From: CAHJWH01 sp965198905 | Lineage (GTDB): Bacteria > Pseudomonadota > Alphaproteobacteria > Caulobacterales > Caulobacteraceae | NCBI GenBank assembly: GCA_965198905.1 | Contig: OZ240678.1 | Location: 992,001 to 1,056,000 of the forward strand | DNA length: 64,000 bases | Direction: 5' to 3' | Shown: piece by piece, positions 7,743 to 15,786 of the stretch | Numbering within the stretch: the stretch's first letter is position 1 | How the letters are laid out: the number at the start of each line of letters is the position of its first letter | Program-made: the position numbers and the translations under genes | Notes under the pieces: generated by a model | Database searches by the model: none | What the model saw: the letters and a program-made list of their open reading frames with translations, nothing else | What the model was told of the DNA's origin: nothing

Positions 7743-8681
7743 TCAGTCGAAGAGCTTAGAGACCGACTCCTCGTTGGCGATACGACGGATCGCCTCACCA
7801 ATCAGCGGCGCCACGCTGACGCGACGCAGCTTGGTGCAGCCCTCGGTCAGCGCGCTGTTGTCGATGGTGTCGGTGATGACCAGCTCGGTCAGGACCGAGG
7901 CGTTCACCCGCTCAGCGGCGGGCCGCGACATCACGCCGTGGCTGACATAGGCGGCCACGCTCAAGGCCCCCTGCTCCGTCAGGGCGGCCGCGGCGTTGCA
8001 GAGCGTGCCGGCGGTGTCGACGATGTCGTCGAACAGGATGCAGCGGCGCCCACGCACGTCGCCGATGATGTTCATCACCTCGCTCTCGCCCGGCCGGGCG
8101 CGTCGCTTGTCGACGATGGCGAGGTCGGCGTGCAGCCGGTCCGCCAGCTGGCGCGCGCGGACCACTCCGCCCACGTCCGGCGACACGATCATCAGTTCCC
8201 CCGCATGACCGGCGTAGCGCCGCTGGATGTCCTCGGCCATCACAGGAAAGGCCACCAGGTTGTCGGTGGGGATGTCGAAGAAGCCCTGGATCTGGCCTGC
8301 GTGCAGATCCAGCGTCAGCACCCGGTCGGCACCGGCCCGGGTGATGATGTTGGCGACGAGCTTGGCCGAGATCGGCGTGCGGCCCCCGGTCTTCCGATCC
8401 TGCCGGGCGTAGCCGAAATAGGGCATGACCGCGGTGATCCGCCGTGCGGACGCACGCACCAGCGCATCCATGCAGATCAGCAGCTCCATCAGGTGGTCGT
8501 TGGCCGGAAACGATGTGGACTGGATCAGGAAGACGTCTTCGCCCCGGACGTTCTCGTCGATGGCGACGAACACCTCGTTATCGGCGAACCGCTTCACCTG
8601 CGCCCGGGTCAGCGGCAGGTCGAGATAGTCGCCGATCGCCTGGGCGAGCTGACGGTTGGCGTTGCCGGCGAGCAGCTTCAT
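7743..8681 (-). CDS. prs: ribose-phosphate pyrophosphokinase
   Basis: 312 residues, class I length. It transfers pyrophosphate from ATP to ribose-5-phosphate to make PRPP for purine, pyrimidine, His, Trp and NAD synthesis. The N-terminal start MKLLAGNANRQLAQAIGDYL, the FLIQSTSFPANDHLMELL segment, YFGYARQDRK, the metal/PRPP signature around LTLDLHAGQIQGFFDIPTDN, the flexible catalytic loop KRRARPGESE and the ribose-5-phosphate loop LFDDIVDTAGTL are all present. PRPP is used by apt in this window. Confidence 0.96.
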   Translation of the reverse strand: MKLLAGNANRQLAQAIGDYLDLPLTRAQVKRFADNEVFVAIDENVRGEDVFLIQSTSFPANDHLMELLICMDALVRASARRITAVMPYFGYARQDRKTGGRTPISAKLVANIITRAGADRVLTLDLHAGQIQGFFDIPTDNLVAFPVMAEDIQRRYAGHAGELMIVSPDVGGVVRARQLADRLHADLAIVDKRRARPGESEVMNIIGDVRGRRCILFDDIVDTAGTLCNAAAALTEQGALSVAAYVSHGVMSRPAAERVNASVLTELVITDTIDNSALTEGCTKLRRVSVAPLIGEAIRRIANEESVSKLFD

Positions 8682-8775
8682 GCGCGGTCGTCATCCTGCG
8701 CCCGCCGTCCGTGCACGAAGGGGACGCCGCGCTTCTAAGGACCACGTTCCGCGAGGGCAAGGGCGGGACGGCGCT

Positions 8776-9753
8776 TCAGCCGCCGGACGCCTGCGGCGTG
8801 GTGGCGGACAGCGGTATGACGTCGTGGATGGCGACGTCGTGGCGGATGTGCTCGGCGATGTGGCTCTTTTGCATGTTGAAGTTGATCTCGGCGTCGGTGT
8901 CGTAAAGGCCGCCGAGATAGGCCCGGTCCCAGAAGGTCAGGTCGCCCGGGACCGCGCGTCCATCGCTGCGATCGGCGAACATGTTCATGATACTGGTGAC
9001 GCCGTCCAGTTCAGCGTGCGGCTGGATCTGGGCCAGGCTGACCATGGCGACATAGCCGGAGATTTGCGCCAGGTCGAAGCCGACGACGCGGTTGGCGTCG
9101 ACGATGATGATGACGCGGGAGAAGGCCTCCTCCGTCGCCGGCTTCAGCCGTGAAGCGGTGACGTCGCCGATGGCCGGGGGACCGAACAAGTTGTTAGGCG
9201 AGAAGGCCGCGGCGAACGTCGGCGCGGATCCCTGGGTGAAGGCCTTGCCCCCGTCCGTCGGCACGGAGTCGGAGACGTACCACCAGCGCACCGGATCGTC
9301 GGAGGCGACCAGCGCCTCGCCACGCTGACGATCGAACGGCCAGCGCGACAAACCCTGCAGGACCGAGCGCCTGCGCGAGACCAGCCTTTCGGCCAGCATC
9401 TTGGGCTGTGGCGTGACCATGACCAGTATGTTGGCGTAGCTCGTCGCACACCTGGGGTCCGCGACGAGTATCTTGGCCGCCCGGGCCGTCTCGCGGATGC
9501 GCTGCTCGACGATGCGGTCCATGCCTTGCGGCAGGCCGGCGACAACGGGACAGACGGGCTCCTCCCAGCGGGCCAACCGCCCCTTGCCGTCGGGAACGCC
9601 GAAACGCTCCACCAGGCTCGGCACTTGCCCCAGCTTCGGCGCTGTGACGGTGACACTAGGAAGTCGGGTGGCGGGAGGTGCGTTCGCGGGCTGGGCCTCG
9701 GCGCCTGACGCTAGACCCATCAAGAGCGCAGCCAGCAAAGCTCGCTTCACCAT
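8776..9753 (-). CDS. secreted protein of unknown function
   Basis: 325 residues from the ATG at 9753, which starts a signal peptide (MVKRALLAALLMGLASGAEAQ, cleavage after AEA). The mature start, LPSVTVTAPK, is a motif common after the signal peptide in many caulobacterial and sphingomonad secreted proteins. Two Cys occur (EPVCPVV and DPRCATS) and a repeated IIIVDANRVVGFDLAQISGYVAMVSLAQI region suggests a compact beta/alpha core. I recognise no enzyme motif. It lies between cobT and prs on the same strand, 94 bases before prs. Confidence 0.65.
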   Translation of the reverse strand: MVKRALLAALLMGLASGAEAQPANAPPATRLPSVTVTAPKLGQVPSLVERFGVPDGKGRLARWEEPVCPVVAGLPQGMDRIVEQRIRETARAAKILVADPRCATSYANILVMVTPQPKMLAERLVSRRRSVLQGLSRWPFDRQRGEALVASDDPVRWWYVSDSVPTDGGKAFTQGSAPTFAAAFSPNNLFGPPAIGDVTASRLKPATEEAFSRVIIIVDANRVVGFDLAQISGYVAMVSLAQIQPHAELDGVTSIMNMFADRSDGRAVPGDLTFWDRAYLGGLYDTDAEINFNMQKSHIAEHIRHDVAIHDVIPLSATTPQASGG

Positions 9754-9827
9754 CCGCAGCCCTTTCAAGCCTAGTCCAGATCGACGGTAAGCTATCACAC
9801 CCGCTATCCGGGTAAACAGCTTTTGGA

Positions 9828-11738
9828 TCAGGCTGCGCGCGCCCTGCCCTTTCGCGCTGGGTCATGTGGGCCAATCTGAAACGGCGCGGTGGAGCGGCTG
9901 ACGGGGCGGGGCTCGTCGTCGAACAGCTCCGCCAGCTTTTCTGTCATGGCCCCGCCGAGCTGTTCCACGTCCACGATGGTGACGGCGCGGCGATAGTAGC
10001 GGGTGACGTCGTGGCCGATGCCGATGGCGATCAGCTCCACCGGCGAGGCCTGCTCGATCTGGCCGATCACCTCACGCAGGTGTCGTTCGAGATAGTGGCC
10101 TGAATTGACCGACAGGGTGCTGTCGTCCACCGGCGCGCCGTCGCTGATCACCATCAAGATCTTGCGCGCCTCCGGCCGACCGAGCAGGCGCTGGTGCGCC
10201 CAGACGAGCGCTTCGCCGTCGATATTCTCCTTCAGCAGGCCTTCCCGCATCATCAGGCCGAGGTTCTTGCGCGCCCGCCGCCAGGGGGCGTCGGCGGACT
10301 TGTAGACGATGTGGCGTAGGTCGTTCAGGCGTCCGGGCTGGGCGGGCTTGCCGCTCTTGACCCACAGCTCCCGGGCGTGGCCGCCCTTCCAGGCGCGGGT
10401 GGTGAAGCCCAGAATCTCGGTCTTGACGCTGCAGCGCTCCAGCGTCCGCGCCAGGATGTCGGCGCAGAGCGCCGCCACCATGATCGGCCGCCCGCGCATG
10501 GAGCCGGAATTGTCGATCAGCAGCGTCACCACCGTGTCGCGGAAATCGGTGTCGCGCTCCTGCTTGAACGACAGCGGCGCGGTGCGGTCAGTGATGATGC
10601 GGGTGAGGCGCGAGGCGTCCAGCACGCCCTCCTCCAGGTCGAAACTCCAGGCCCGGTTCTGCTTGGCCATCAAGCGGCGCTGCAGCCGGTTGGCCAAGCG
10701 CGCCACCACGCTGGAGAAGGCCGACAGCTGCTGATCGAGATAGGCGCGGAGCCGGGACAGCTCCTCCGGGTCGCACAGCTCGTCGGCGCCGACCACCTCG
10801 TCGGCGGCTGGGGAGAAGACCTTGTAGGCCGGCTCGCCGCGGCCGGCGTCGGGGGTGTCCGGGCGGCCGCGTTGAGGGGCCTCGTCCATGTCGGGCGCAT
10901 CGTCTGCGACCTCGGTGTCCTCGCCGCCGTCCGCATGCGCGGCTTCCTCGGCGGAGCGGCTGTCGCTGGAGGGCTCCTCGCTCTCCTCCGGCGCAGCGGC
11001 GTCGCTGTCGGACGGCTGCGGCTCCTCACCTTCGGAGCCCTCGTCCGGCTGGCTCTCCTCCTGGGGCTCGTCCTCCCCGCTCTCGTCTGAGCGGTCGGTG
11101 GAGGCGTCCTCGCCCATGCCCATGTCGTTGATGATGGCCTTGGCCAGGCGGGCGAAGGCGGACTGATTCTCCATGGCCTCCGCCAAGCGATCCAGATCAG
11201 GCCCCGCCTTATCCTCGATCTCGGCGCGCAGCATGGCGACCACGCCCCGGGCGCCGTCGGGCGGGGCGTCGCCGGTCATGCGCTCGCGCGCCATCAGGGC
11301 CAGCACCTCGGCCAGGGGCGCCTGGGTGCGATCCTCCATCCGGGCCAAGCCCTTGCGCTCGATCTCAGTCTCCAGCACAGCGCGCAGATTGGCCCGCACC
11401 CCGCCCAGAGCCACCGACCCGATCGCCTCCAGCCGCGCCTGCTCCAGCGCCTCGAACACCCCCACGGCCGCCGCGTCGGTGGGACGCTGCCTGGCGTGGC
11501 CGGCTTCGTCGTGGTGGGCCAGACGCAGGGCGAAGCGGTCGGCAAGCCCGCGGATACGCGCCGCCTCGCGGCTGTTCAGATCCCGTGGCGGATGCGGCAG
11601 GGTCGCCCGGCGGCCGATCAGCGAAGGCCCTTCACCGGAATAGACGATCTCCAGGTCCGCGGATTCGGCGAGGGAGCGGGCGGCGTGGGCCAGGGCGCGC
11701 TTGAACGGTTCGGTCGGGGCTTCGGGCTTTGCGGCCAT
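9828..11738 (-). CDS. cobT: aerobic cobaltochelatase subunit CobT
   Basis: 636 residues. CobT is the VWA-containing subunit of the CobNST chelatase that inserts cobalt into hydrogenobyrinate diamide in aerobic cobalamin synthesis. The N-terminal CobT domain spans about residues 1-215. A very acidic linker follows (residues about 215-310, rich in Glu, Asp and Ser), and then a C-terminal VWA domain with the MIDAS motif DNSGSMRGRP near residue 416 and a second site ISDGAPVDDSTL near 528. Usual length and order. CobS, normally adjacent, is not next to it here: upstream lies the divergent CsbD gene. Confidence 0.95.
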   Translation of the reverse strand: MAAKPEAPTEPFKRALAHAARSLAESADLEIVYSGEGPSLIGRRATLPHPPRDLNSREAARIRGLADRFALRLAHHDEAGHARQRPTDAAAVGVFEALEQARLEAIGSVALGGVRANLRAVLETEIERKGLARMEDRTQAPLAEVLALMARERMTGDAPPDGARGVVAMLRAEIEDKAGPDLDRLAEAMENQSAFARLAKAIINDMGMGEDASTDRSDESGEDEPQEESQPDEGSEGEEPQPSDSDAAAPEESEEPSSDSRSAEEAAHADGGEDTEVADDAPDMDEAPQRGRPDTPDAGRGEPAYKVFSPAADEVVGADELCDPEELSRLRAYLDQQLSAFSSVVARLANRLQRRLMAKQNRAWSFDLEEGVLDASRLTRIITDRTAPLSFKQERDTDFRDTVVTLLIDNSGSMRGRPIMVAALCADILARTLERCSVKTEILGFTTRAWKGGHARELWVKSGKPAQPGRLNDLRHIVYKSADAPWRRARKNLGLMMREGLLKENIDGEALVWAHQRLLGRPEARKILMVISDGAPVDDSTLSVNSGHYLERHLREVIGQIEQASPVELIAIGIGHDVTRYYRRAVTIVDVEQLGGAMTEKLAELFDDEPRPVSRSTAPFQIGPHDPARKGRARAA

Positions 11739-11776
11739 GGGCGTCTAGATAGCCGCCCGCCGGCCCGGGGGTAAGC

Positions 11777-11802
11777 GGAACCTCTCGCCAAACTCCACCG
11801 TT
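11777..11802 (+). promoter_or_regulatory. general-stress sigma (EcfG/SigT-type) promoter of the CsbD gene
   Basis: GGAAC at 11777-11781, a 17-base spacer and CGTT at 11799-11802 match the known alphaproteobacterial EcfG (Caulobacter SigT) consensus GGAAC-N16/17-CGTT exactly. The predicted transcript start is about 30 bases before the ATG at 11839, leaving room for the AAGGAG ribosome site at about 11828. The downstream product, a CsbD protein, is a typical stress-induced family, which supports the call. Confidence 0.8.
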
Positions 11803-11838
11803 TTCGGAGCGAGCTGTTCGGAGCTTAAGGAGAAGACG

Positions 11839-12204
11839 ATGAGCGACAATCGCGTCGAAGGCGCCGGCCACAAGATCATGGGTTCCATCAAGGAAGGCGT
11901 CGGCAAGATGACAGGCGACGCAAAGTTGCAGGCCGAAGGCGTCGCCGAAAAGACCGGCGGTTCGGTGCAGAACGCGGCCGGCAAGGTCCAGGACAGCATG
12001 TCTTCGGAGCCTCACGGCGGCATCGACCATGACCGCGTGGAAGGGTCAGCCAAGAAGTTCGGTGGTTCGTTAAAGGAAGGCGCGGGCAACCTCACCGGGG
12101 ATGAAAAACTCAGCGCGGAAGGCAAGGCCGACAAGGCCGAGGGCGGCCTGCAGAACGCCTTCGGCGGCGCCAAAGACGCCGTCAGGGACGCCTTCAAGAA
12201 GTAG
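11839..12204 (+). CDS. CsbD family stress protein with two CsbD repeats
   Basis: 121 residues, very hydrophilic, rich in Gly, Lys, Ala and Glu. Two CsbD units are visible, residues about 5-57 (NRVEGAGHKIMGSIKEGVGK) and about 65-118 (DRVEGSAKKFGGSLKEGAGN), so the gene looks like an internal duplication of the usual single-domain protein of about 65 residues. CsbD proteins accumulate in general stress; their molecular role is unclear. A good AAGGAG site precedes the ATG, and a consensus stress promoter lies at 11777-11802. It is divergent from cobT. Confidence 0.92.
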   Translation: MSDNRVEGAGHKIMGSIKEGVGKMTGDAKLQAEGVAEKTGGSVQNAAGKVQDSMSSEPHGGIDHDRVEGSAKKFGGSLKEGAGNLTGDEKLSAEGKADKAEGGLQNAFGGAKDAVRDAFKK

Positions 12205-12280
12205 GAATGCCGTCCACTTGCCTAAGTTGAGCGGGGGCCATTTTATGGAAGGCTGACGCAGACCTGGGTAAGGTCAGCGT

Positions 12281-13090
12281 GTGAAGCGTCTCTGGTCCTT
12301 CCTCACCAACCCTGATACGCGCGCTTGGCGCACGATCGCGGTCTCCTTCCTGCTTTTCGGCGGGGTGGGGACCGTTTTCGTGTTTGGAGCGTCGCTCCTC
12401 GGTCTGAAAGGGGTGGGCGCCATACAGGCGTGGATGAGCGTCGGGGCGCACGGTCCATGGGCGTTTCCGGCCGCGGTGGCGGGTTTCACCGTTCTCGCCT
12501 TCCTGGGTGTTCCGCAGTTCGTGCTGGTGGCCGCGGCGGTGGTCGCATTCGGGCCGTGGTTGGGATTCTTCTACAGCTGGATCGCCAACCTCGTCTCTTC
12601 CACCCTCGGCTTCTACGTGGGGCGCCACATCGGGGCGCGCGTTCTGCGCGAGCATGCCGGCAAGGGAGTTCGCGACTTCGTAGACATGATCGGCCGCAAT
12701 GGCTTTTGGGCCTCGATGATGGTCCGCCTGGTTCCGTCGGCGCCTTTCGTGGTCGTCAACATGGCCGCGGGCGTTACGCCCATGCCGGTGTCGCAGTTCC
12801 TCGCCGGGACGGCGCTCGGCAGCCTGCCGAAGATCGCGCTCGTGGCTTATGCCGGCAATTCGGCCATTCACGTCCTCAACGGAGGCGGACCGAGCCGCTG
12901 GATCAAGCTGGTCGCCGTGGCGCTGGTATGGATCGGGATGGCGTTGGCCGCCCGAGCGTGGCTCAAGCGCCAGGAAGCAAAGGGGGCCAGCGAAGCGGCC
13001 GCCCCAGGTGCTCAACTCGGCGCTGAACCCGGCGCGGCGCTCGGAGCGGCGGCGAACAGCAGCAGTCTCAGCCGCTCGCCCGTGGAGTAG
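12281..13090 (+). CDS. VTT/TVP38-type (DedA-like) membrane protein
   Basis: 269 residues. The VTT-domain core is clear: hydrophobic segments near 20-40, 58-85, 88-105, 145-165 and 215-238, with the family motif around FGPWLGFFYSWIANLVSSTL then GFYVGRHIGARVL, and MVRLVPSAPFVVVNMAAGVT near residues 146-165. Members of the superfamily act as lipid scramblases or transporters of undecaprenyl-phosphate type lipids. GTG 12281 has an AAGGT seven bases upstream. The tail after residue 235 is low complexity (Ala, Gly). The last 79 bases overlap the 3' end of the convergent glycosyltransferase gene. Confidence 0.82.
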   Translation: MKRLWSFLTNPDTRAWRTIAVSFLLFGGVGTVFVFGASLLGLKGVGAIQAWMSVGAHGPWAFPAAVAGFTVLAFLGVPQFVLVAAAVVAFGPWLGFFYSWIANLVSSTLGFYVGRHIGARVLREHAGKGVRDFVDMIGRNGFWASMMVRLVPSAPFVVVNMAAGVTPMPVSQFLAGTALGSLPKIALVAYAGNSAIHVLNGGGPSRWIKLVAVALVWIGMALAARAWLKRQEAKGASEAAAPGAQLGAEPGAALGAAANSSSLSRSPVE

Positions 13091-14712
13091 CTGACACCGT
13101 CCACCTCGCCCAGAGCCCTCAGGGTCACGTGGTCCAGCGTCGTCCGGGCGGTGAAGGCCGGCAGTTGGCGGGCGCTGACCAGCGCCATGGCGCAGGCGCG
13201 ATCTTTGGCCAGCAGGTCGGCCGCCGCCCAGGGCGCGATCAGGCGGGTAGCGCCGCGCTCGAGGAAGACAAGGCTAGGCTCGGCGAACCGGGTGGAGGCG
13301 AGCACGCTGTCCGGGCATGGCCTCACCCGCTCGGTGAGCGCCGCGATCCTCGGGGCCAGCCACAGCGTCTTCAGCCCCGGCAGCACGTAAGCGTAGAGCC
13401 CAGCGTAGAGCACCAGCGCCGCCGCCGTCCCCACGGCGAGCGCTCCGGCCTTCGCGCGTCGCTGCACCAACACCGCGACGCTTGAGCAAAGCAGGAAGAC
13501 AGAGACGCCAAGGCCCGCGGCGATCGGGTCGAACCGCAGCTCGTAGCGCCAGATGAGCCAGGGTCCGAGCGCCGCCAGGGCTGCGGATACGACCAACCAC
13601 AGACCCGCATAGGCCCAGGCCGCCCACCGCAGCCATCTTGGACACGAGCTGGGCGGCGGGCGTGCGACGGCGGCCCCGGCCGCCAGCAGGGCGATGGCCG
13701 GATAGAGCGGCAGGACGTAGTGCGGCAGCTTGGTGCCGATGGCCTCGTAGAGCACCCAGGTCGGTGCGATCCAGGCCAGCAGAAAGCGCACTTCGGCCCG
13801 TTTGCGCATCCGCCAAATCCAGGGCGGCGCGAAGGCCGCCCCCAGGGCTCCCGGCCAGAAGGTCAGGTTGAACAGCAGGAGATAGTAGCCGGCCGGCTCG
13901 CCGTGATGCTGCTCGCCCCGCCCGACCTTGCCGAGCAGGTTCTGGCGCACCGCCTTGTCGAAAAAGCCCCCATGGGTCTTCAGCCCGATGGCCACGAACC
14001 AGGGAGCCGCGATCGCAAGGGCGATCAGCACGCCCCAGCCCGCGTGCAGCCGCGCCAGCCAGCCCGCGCGCCGGTCGGCGATCACCAGCGCTAGAACCGT
14101 GGTTCCGCTGACGATCAGGACAATCGGCCCTTTCAGCAGCAGGCCCACCCCGACCGCCGCCCAGAACACCGCCGCATTGACCCGGCCCGCGCCGCGCACC
14201 CGGCTGAGATAAGCCTGCATCAAGGCGCCCTGGGCGATGATCACCGTCGCCAGCAGGCAGGCGTCGATCTTGGCCATGCGGGACTCGAAGCTGAGCAGCG
14301 CGCAGGTCGCAAGCAGCAGGCCCGCCCCGAGCCCGGCGCGCGGCCCGAACAGTCCCGCTCCCAGCCTCCCGGCCAGAAGCACGGCCAGCAGAGCGGCGAA
14401 CAGCGACGGAAGGCGGTAGGCCCAGACCGGCGCGCGCACGCCGCCGAAGGCCGAGGCCGACGCCGCCTCCAGCCAGTAAATCCCCACCGGCTGCAGGTTA
14501 CGCGGCTGGTCCTGGAAGCGGATGTCGACGAAATCGCGCGTCTGCAGCATCTGTCGCGTGGCCTGGAGGTAGCGGGCCTCGTCCCGATCAACCGGCGGCA
14601 GTCGCGCCCGTCCTGGCAAGAAAAGCGCCAGCGAGACCAGCAGCAGGAGAAGATACGCCTTCCAGTCCAACCGCCCGGACGGCGCCCCCTTCGCCGGAGC
14701 GCCGTCGCTCAA
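13012..14712 (-). CDS. ArnT/PMT-like membrane glycosyltransferase
   Basis: 566 residues if it starts at the TTG at 14712, which overlaps the stop of the upstream gene as TTGA. No suitable ATG exists between there and the conserved region. After a first membrane segment (KAYLLLLLVSLALFLPG), the catalytic loop PPVDRDEARYLQATRQML carries the DE pair typical of GT83 (ArnT) and PMT enzymes, followed by about ten more membrane segments. Such enzymes move a sugar from a polyprenyl-phosphate donor to lipid A, protein or polysaccharide at the periplasmic face. The upstream GT2 is the likely maker of the lipid-linked donor. Confidence 0.82.
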   Translation of the reverse strand: MSDGAPAKGAPSGRLDWKAYLLLLLVSLALFLPGRARLPPVDRDEARYLQATRQMLQTRDFVDIRFQDQPRNLQPVGIYWLEAASASAFGGVRAPVWAYRLPSLFAALLAVLLAGRLGAGLFGPRAGLGAGLLLATCALLSFESRMAKIDACLLATVIIAQGALMQAYLSRVRGAGRVNAAVFWAAVGVGLLLKGPIVLIVSGTTVLALVIADRRAGWLARLHAGWGVLIALAIAAPWFVAIGLKTHGGFFDKAVRQNLLGKVGRGEQHHGEPAGYYLLLFNLTFWPGALGAAFAPPWIWRMRKRAEVRFLLAWIAPTWVLYEAIGTKLPHYVLPLYPAIALLAAGAAVARPPPSSCPRWLRWAAWAYAGLWLVVSAALAALGPWLIWRYELRFDPIAAGLGVSVFLLCSSVAVLVQRRAKAGALAVGTAAALVLYAGLYAYVLPGLKTLWLAPRIAALTERVRPCPDSVLASTRFAEPSLVFLERGATRLIAPWAAADLLAKDRACAMALVSARQLPAFTARTTLDHVTLRALGEVDGVSYSTGERLRLLLFAAAPSAAPGSAPS

Positions 14713-15491
14713 GGCCGCAGCGCCCGCGCCGTGTCGCCGGAGCGAGCGTCCGGTGCAGGCGCCGGATAGATGGGCGCCTGCGTGCGGCGGGTCAGCCAGA
14801 TCACGCCCACCAGGTCCACGACCCCAACCAGGGCGCGCCCCCAATTGGTGTACTTGGATTGTCCCTTCGTCCGGGCGCGGTGGCCGACCTCGCGGTTGAT
14901 CAGGGGGTGGCCGTAGCGGGCGAACAGGGCGGGCAGGAAGCGGTGCATCCCCTCGAACACGGGCAGCAGCAGGAAGTCGTCGCGCCGGAACACCTTCAGT
15001 CCGCAACCCGTGTCGGGGCAGTGATCCTGCAGCACGGCCTGGCGGAAGCCGTTGGCGATCCGGGTGGCCACCAGACGCGAGCGAGGGTCGTTCCTGCGCA
15101 CCCGCACGCCCGCCACCAACGGGGCGGGATCGCCGGCGGCCCAGGCGGCCTGCAGCATGGCGGCCACGTCACGAGGGTCGTTCTGGCCATCGCCGTCCAT
15201 GGTGGCGATCCAGGGCGCAGATGCGGCGAGCACCCCCGTCCGCACCGCCTGGGACTTGCCGCAGCGCCGGTCATGGCGCACCCACCGTACCCGGGCGTCT
15301 TCAGCCTCCAGCCGCGTCAGGATCGTCGGCGTGGCGTCCGAACTGCCGTCGTCGACGAAGACGATCTCGAAGGCTCCCAGAGGCTCCAGCGCCGCCAGAG
15401 TTTCGGCCGCCACCGCCTCGACGTTCTCCGCCTCGTCCAGCACGGCGATGACCACCGCGGCGCGCGGCGTCGCGTTCGCTGAGGGCTGCAT
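14709..15491 (-). CDS. family 2 glycosyltransferase, dolichyl-phosphate sugar synthase type
   Basis: 260 residues from ATG 15491 (MQPSANATPRAAVVIAVLDE). GT-A fold marks: VVIAVLDEAENVEAVA (nucleotide side), FVDDGSSDAT near residues 50-59, TMDGDGQNDPRD near 96-107 containing the DxD metal site, and a C-terminal segment GHRARTKGQSKYTNWGRAL ahead of a single hydrophobic stretch (VGVVDLVGVIWL). This pattern fits polyprenyl-phosphate mannose/glucose/aminoarabinose synthases. It probably provides the donor for the membrane glycosyltransferase downstream, with which it overlaps by four bases. Confidence 0.88.
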   Translation of the reverse strand: MQPSANATPRAAVVIAVLDEAENVEAVAAETLAALEPLGAFEIVFVDDGSSDATPTILTRLEAEDARVRWVRHDRRCGKSQAVRTGVLAASAPWIATMDGDGQNDPRDVAAMLQAAWAAGDPAPLVAGVRVRRNDPRSRLVATRIANGFRQAVLQDHCPDTGCGLKVFRRDDFLLLPVFEGMHRFLPALFARYGHPLINREVGHRARTKGQSKYTNWGRALVGVVDLVGVIWLTRRTQAPIYPAPAPDARSGDTARALRP

Positions 15492-15786
15492 AGCGGGAAG
15501 ACCGTTCACCTTGGGGCTGGACACGCCTTGGGCGATAGGCTGGCCGAGGCATGTCCACAAGCCGCGAAGACGTTCCAAGAGCGCTCACAGGCGTCGCAGG
15601 AACGCTTCGGCTGACGCGGTGACGCAGTTCCCCTATGTTAACCTTGAATTGCCGGCCCCGCCGGGGCAAACGAACGCGTCCCATGACAGGCGGACTGGCG
15701 TTTAGGGCTGCGGGGTTTCACGCGCCGGTCTGTTGGGCTCATGGGGCGGCTCTCCGCGCTATCCCCGCACCCGCACAAGGCCATTC
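15492..15786. other. divergent intergenic region upstream of mreB
   Basis: 295 bases without a gene, between the GT2 gene (leftward) and mreB (rightward). It must hold both promoters. A GTTAACC-TTGAATT patch at about 15637-15650 and a hairpin TTGCCGGCCCCGCCGGGGCAA right after it are the only structures I see. No match to a full CtrA site or a stress-sigma promoter. Confidence 0.4.

Noticed and set aside
14713..15006. N-terminal extension of the membrane glycosyltransferase frame
   Set aside because: It overlaps the GT2 gene in another frame and is not protein-like; the TTGA overlap start is a better fit.
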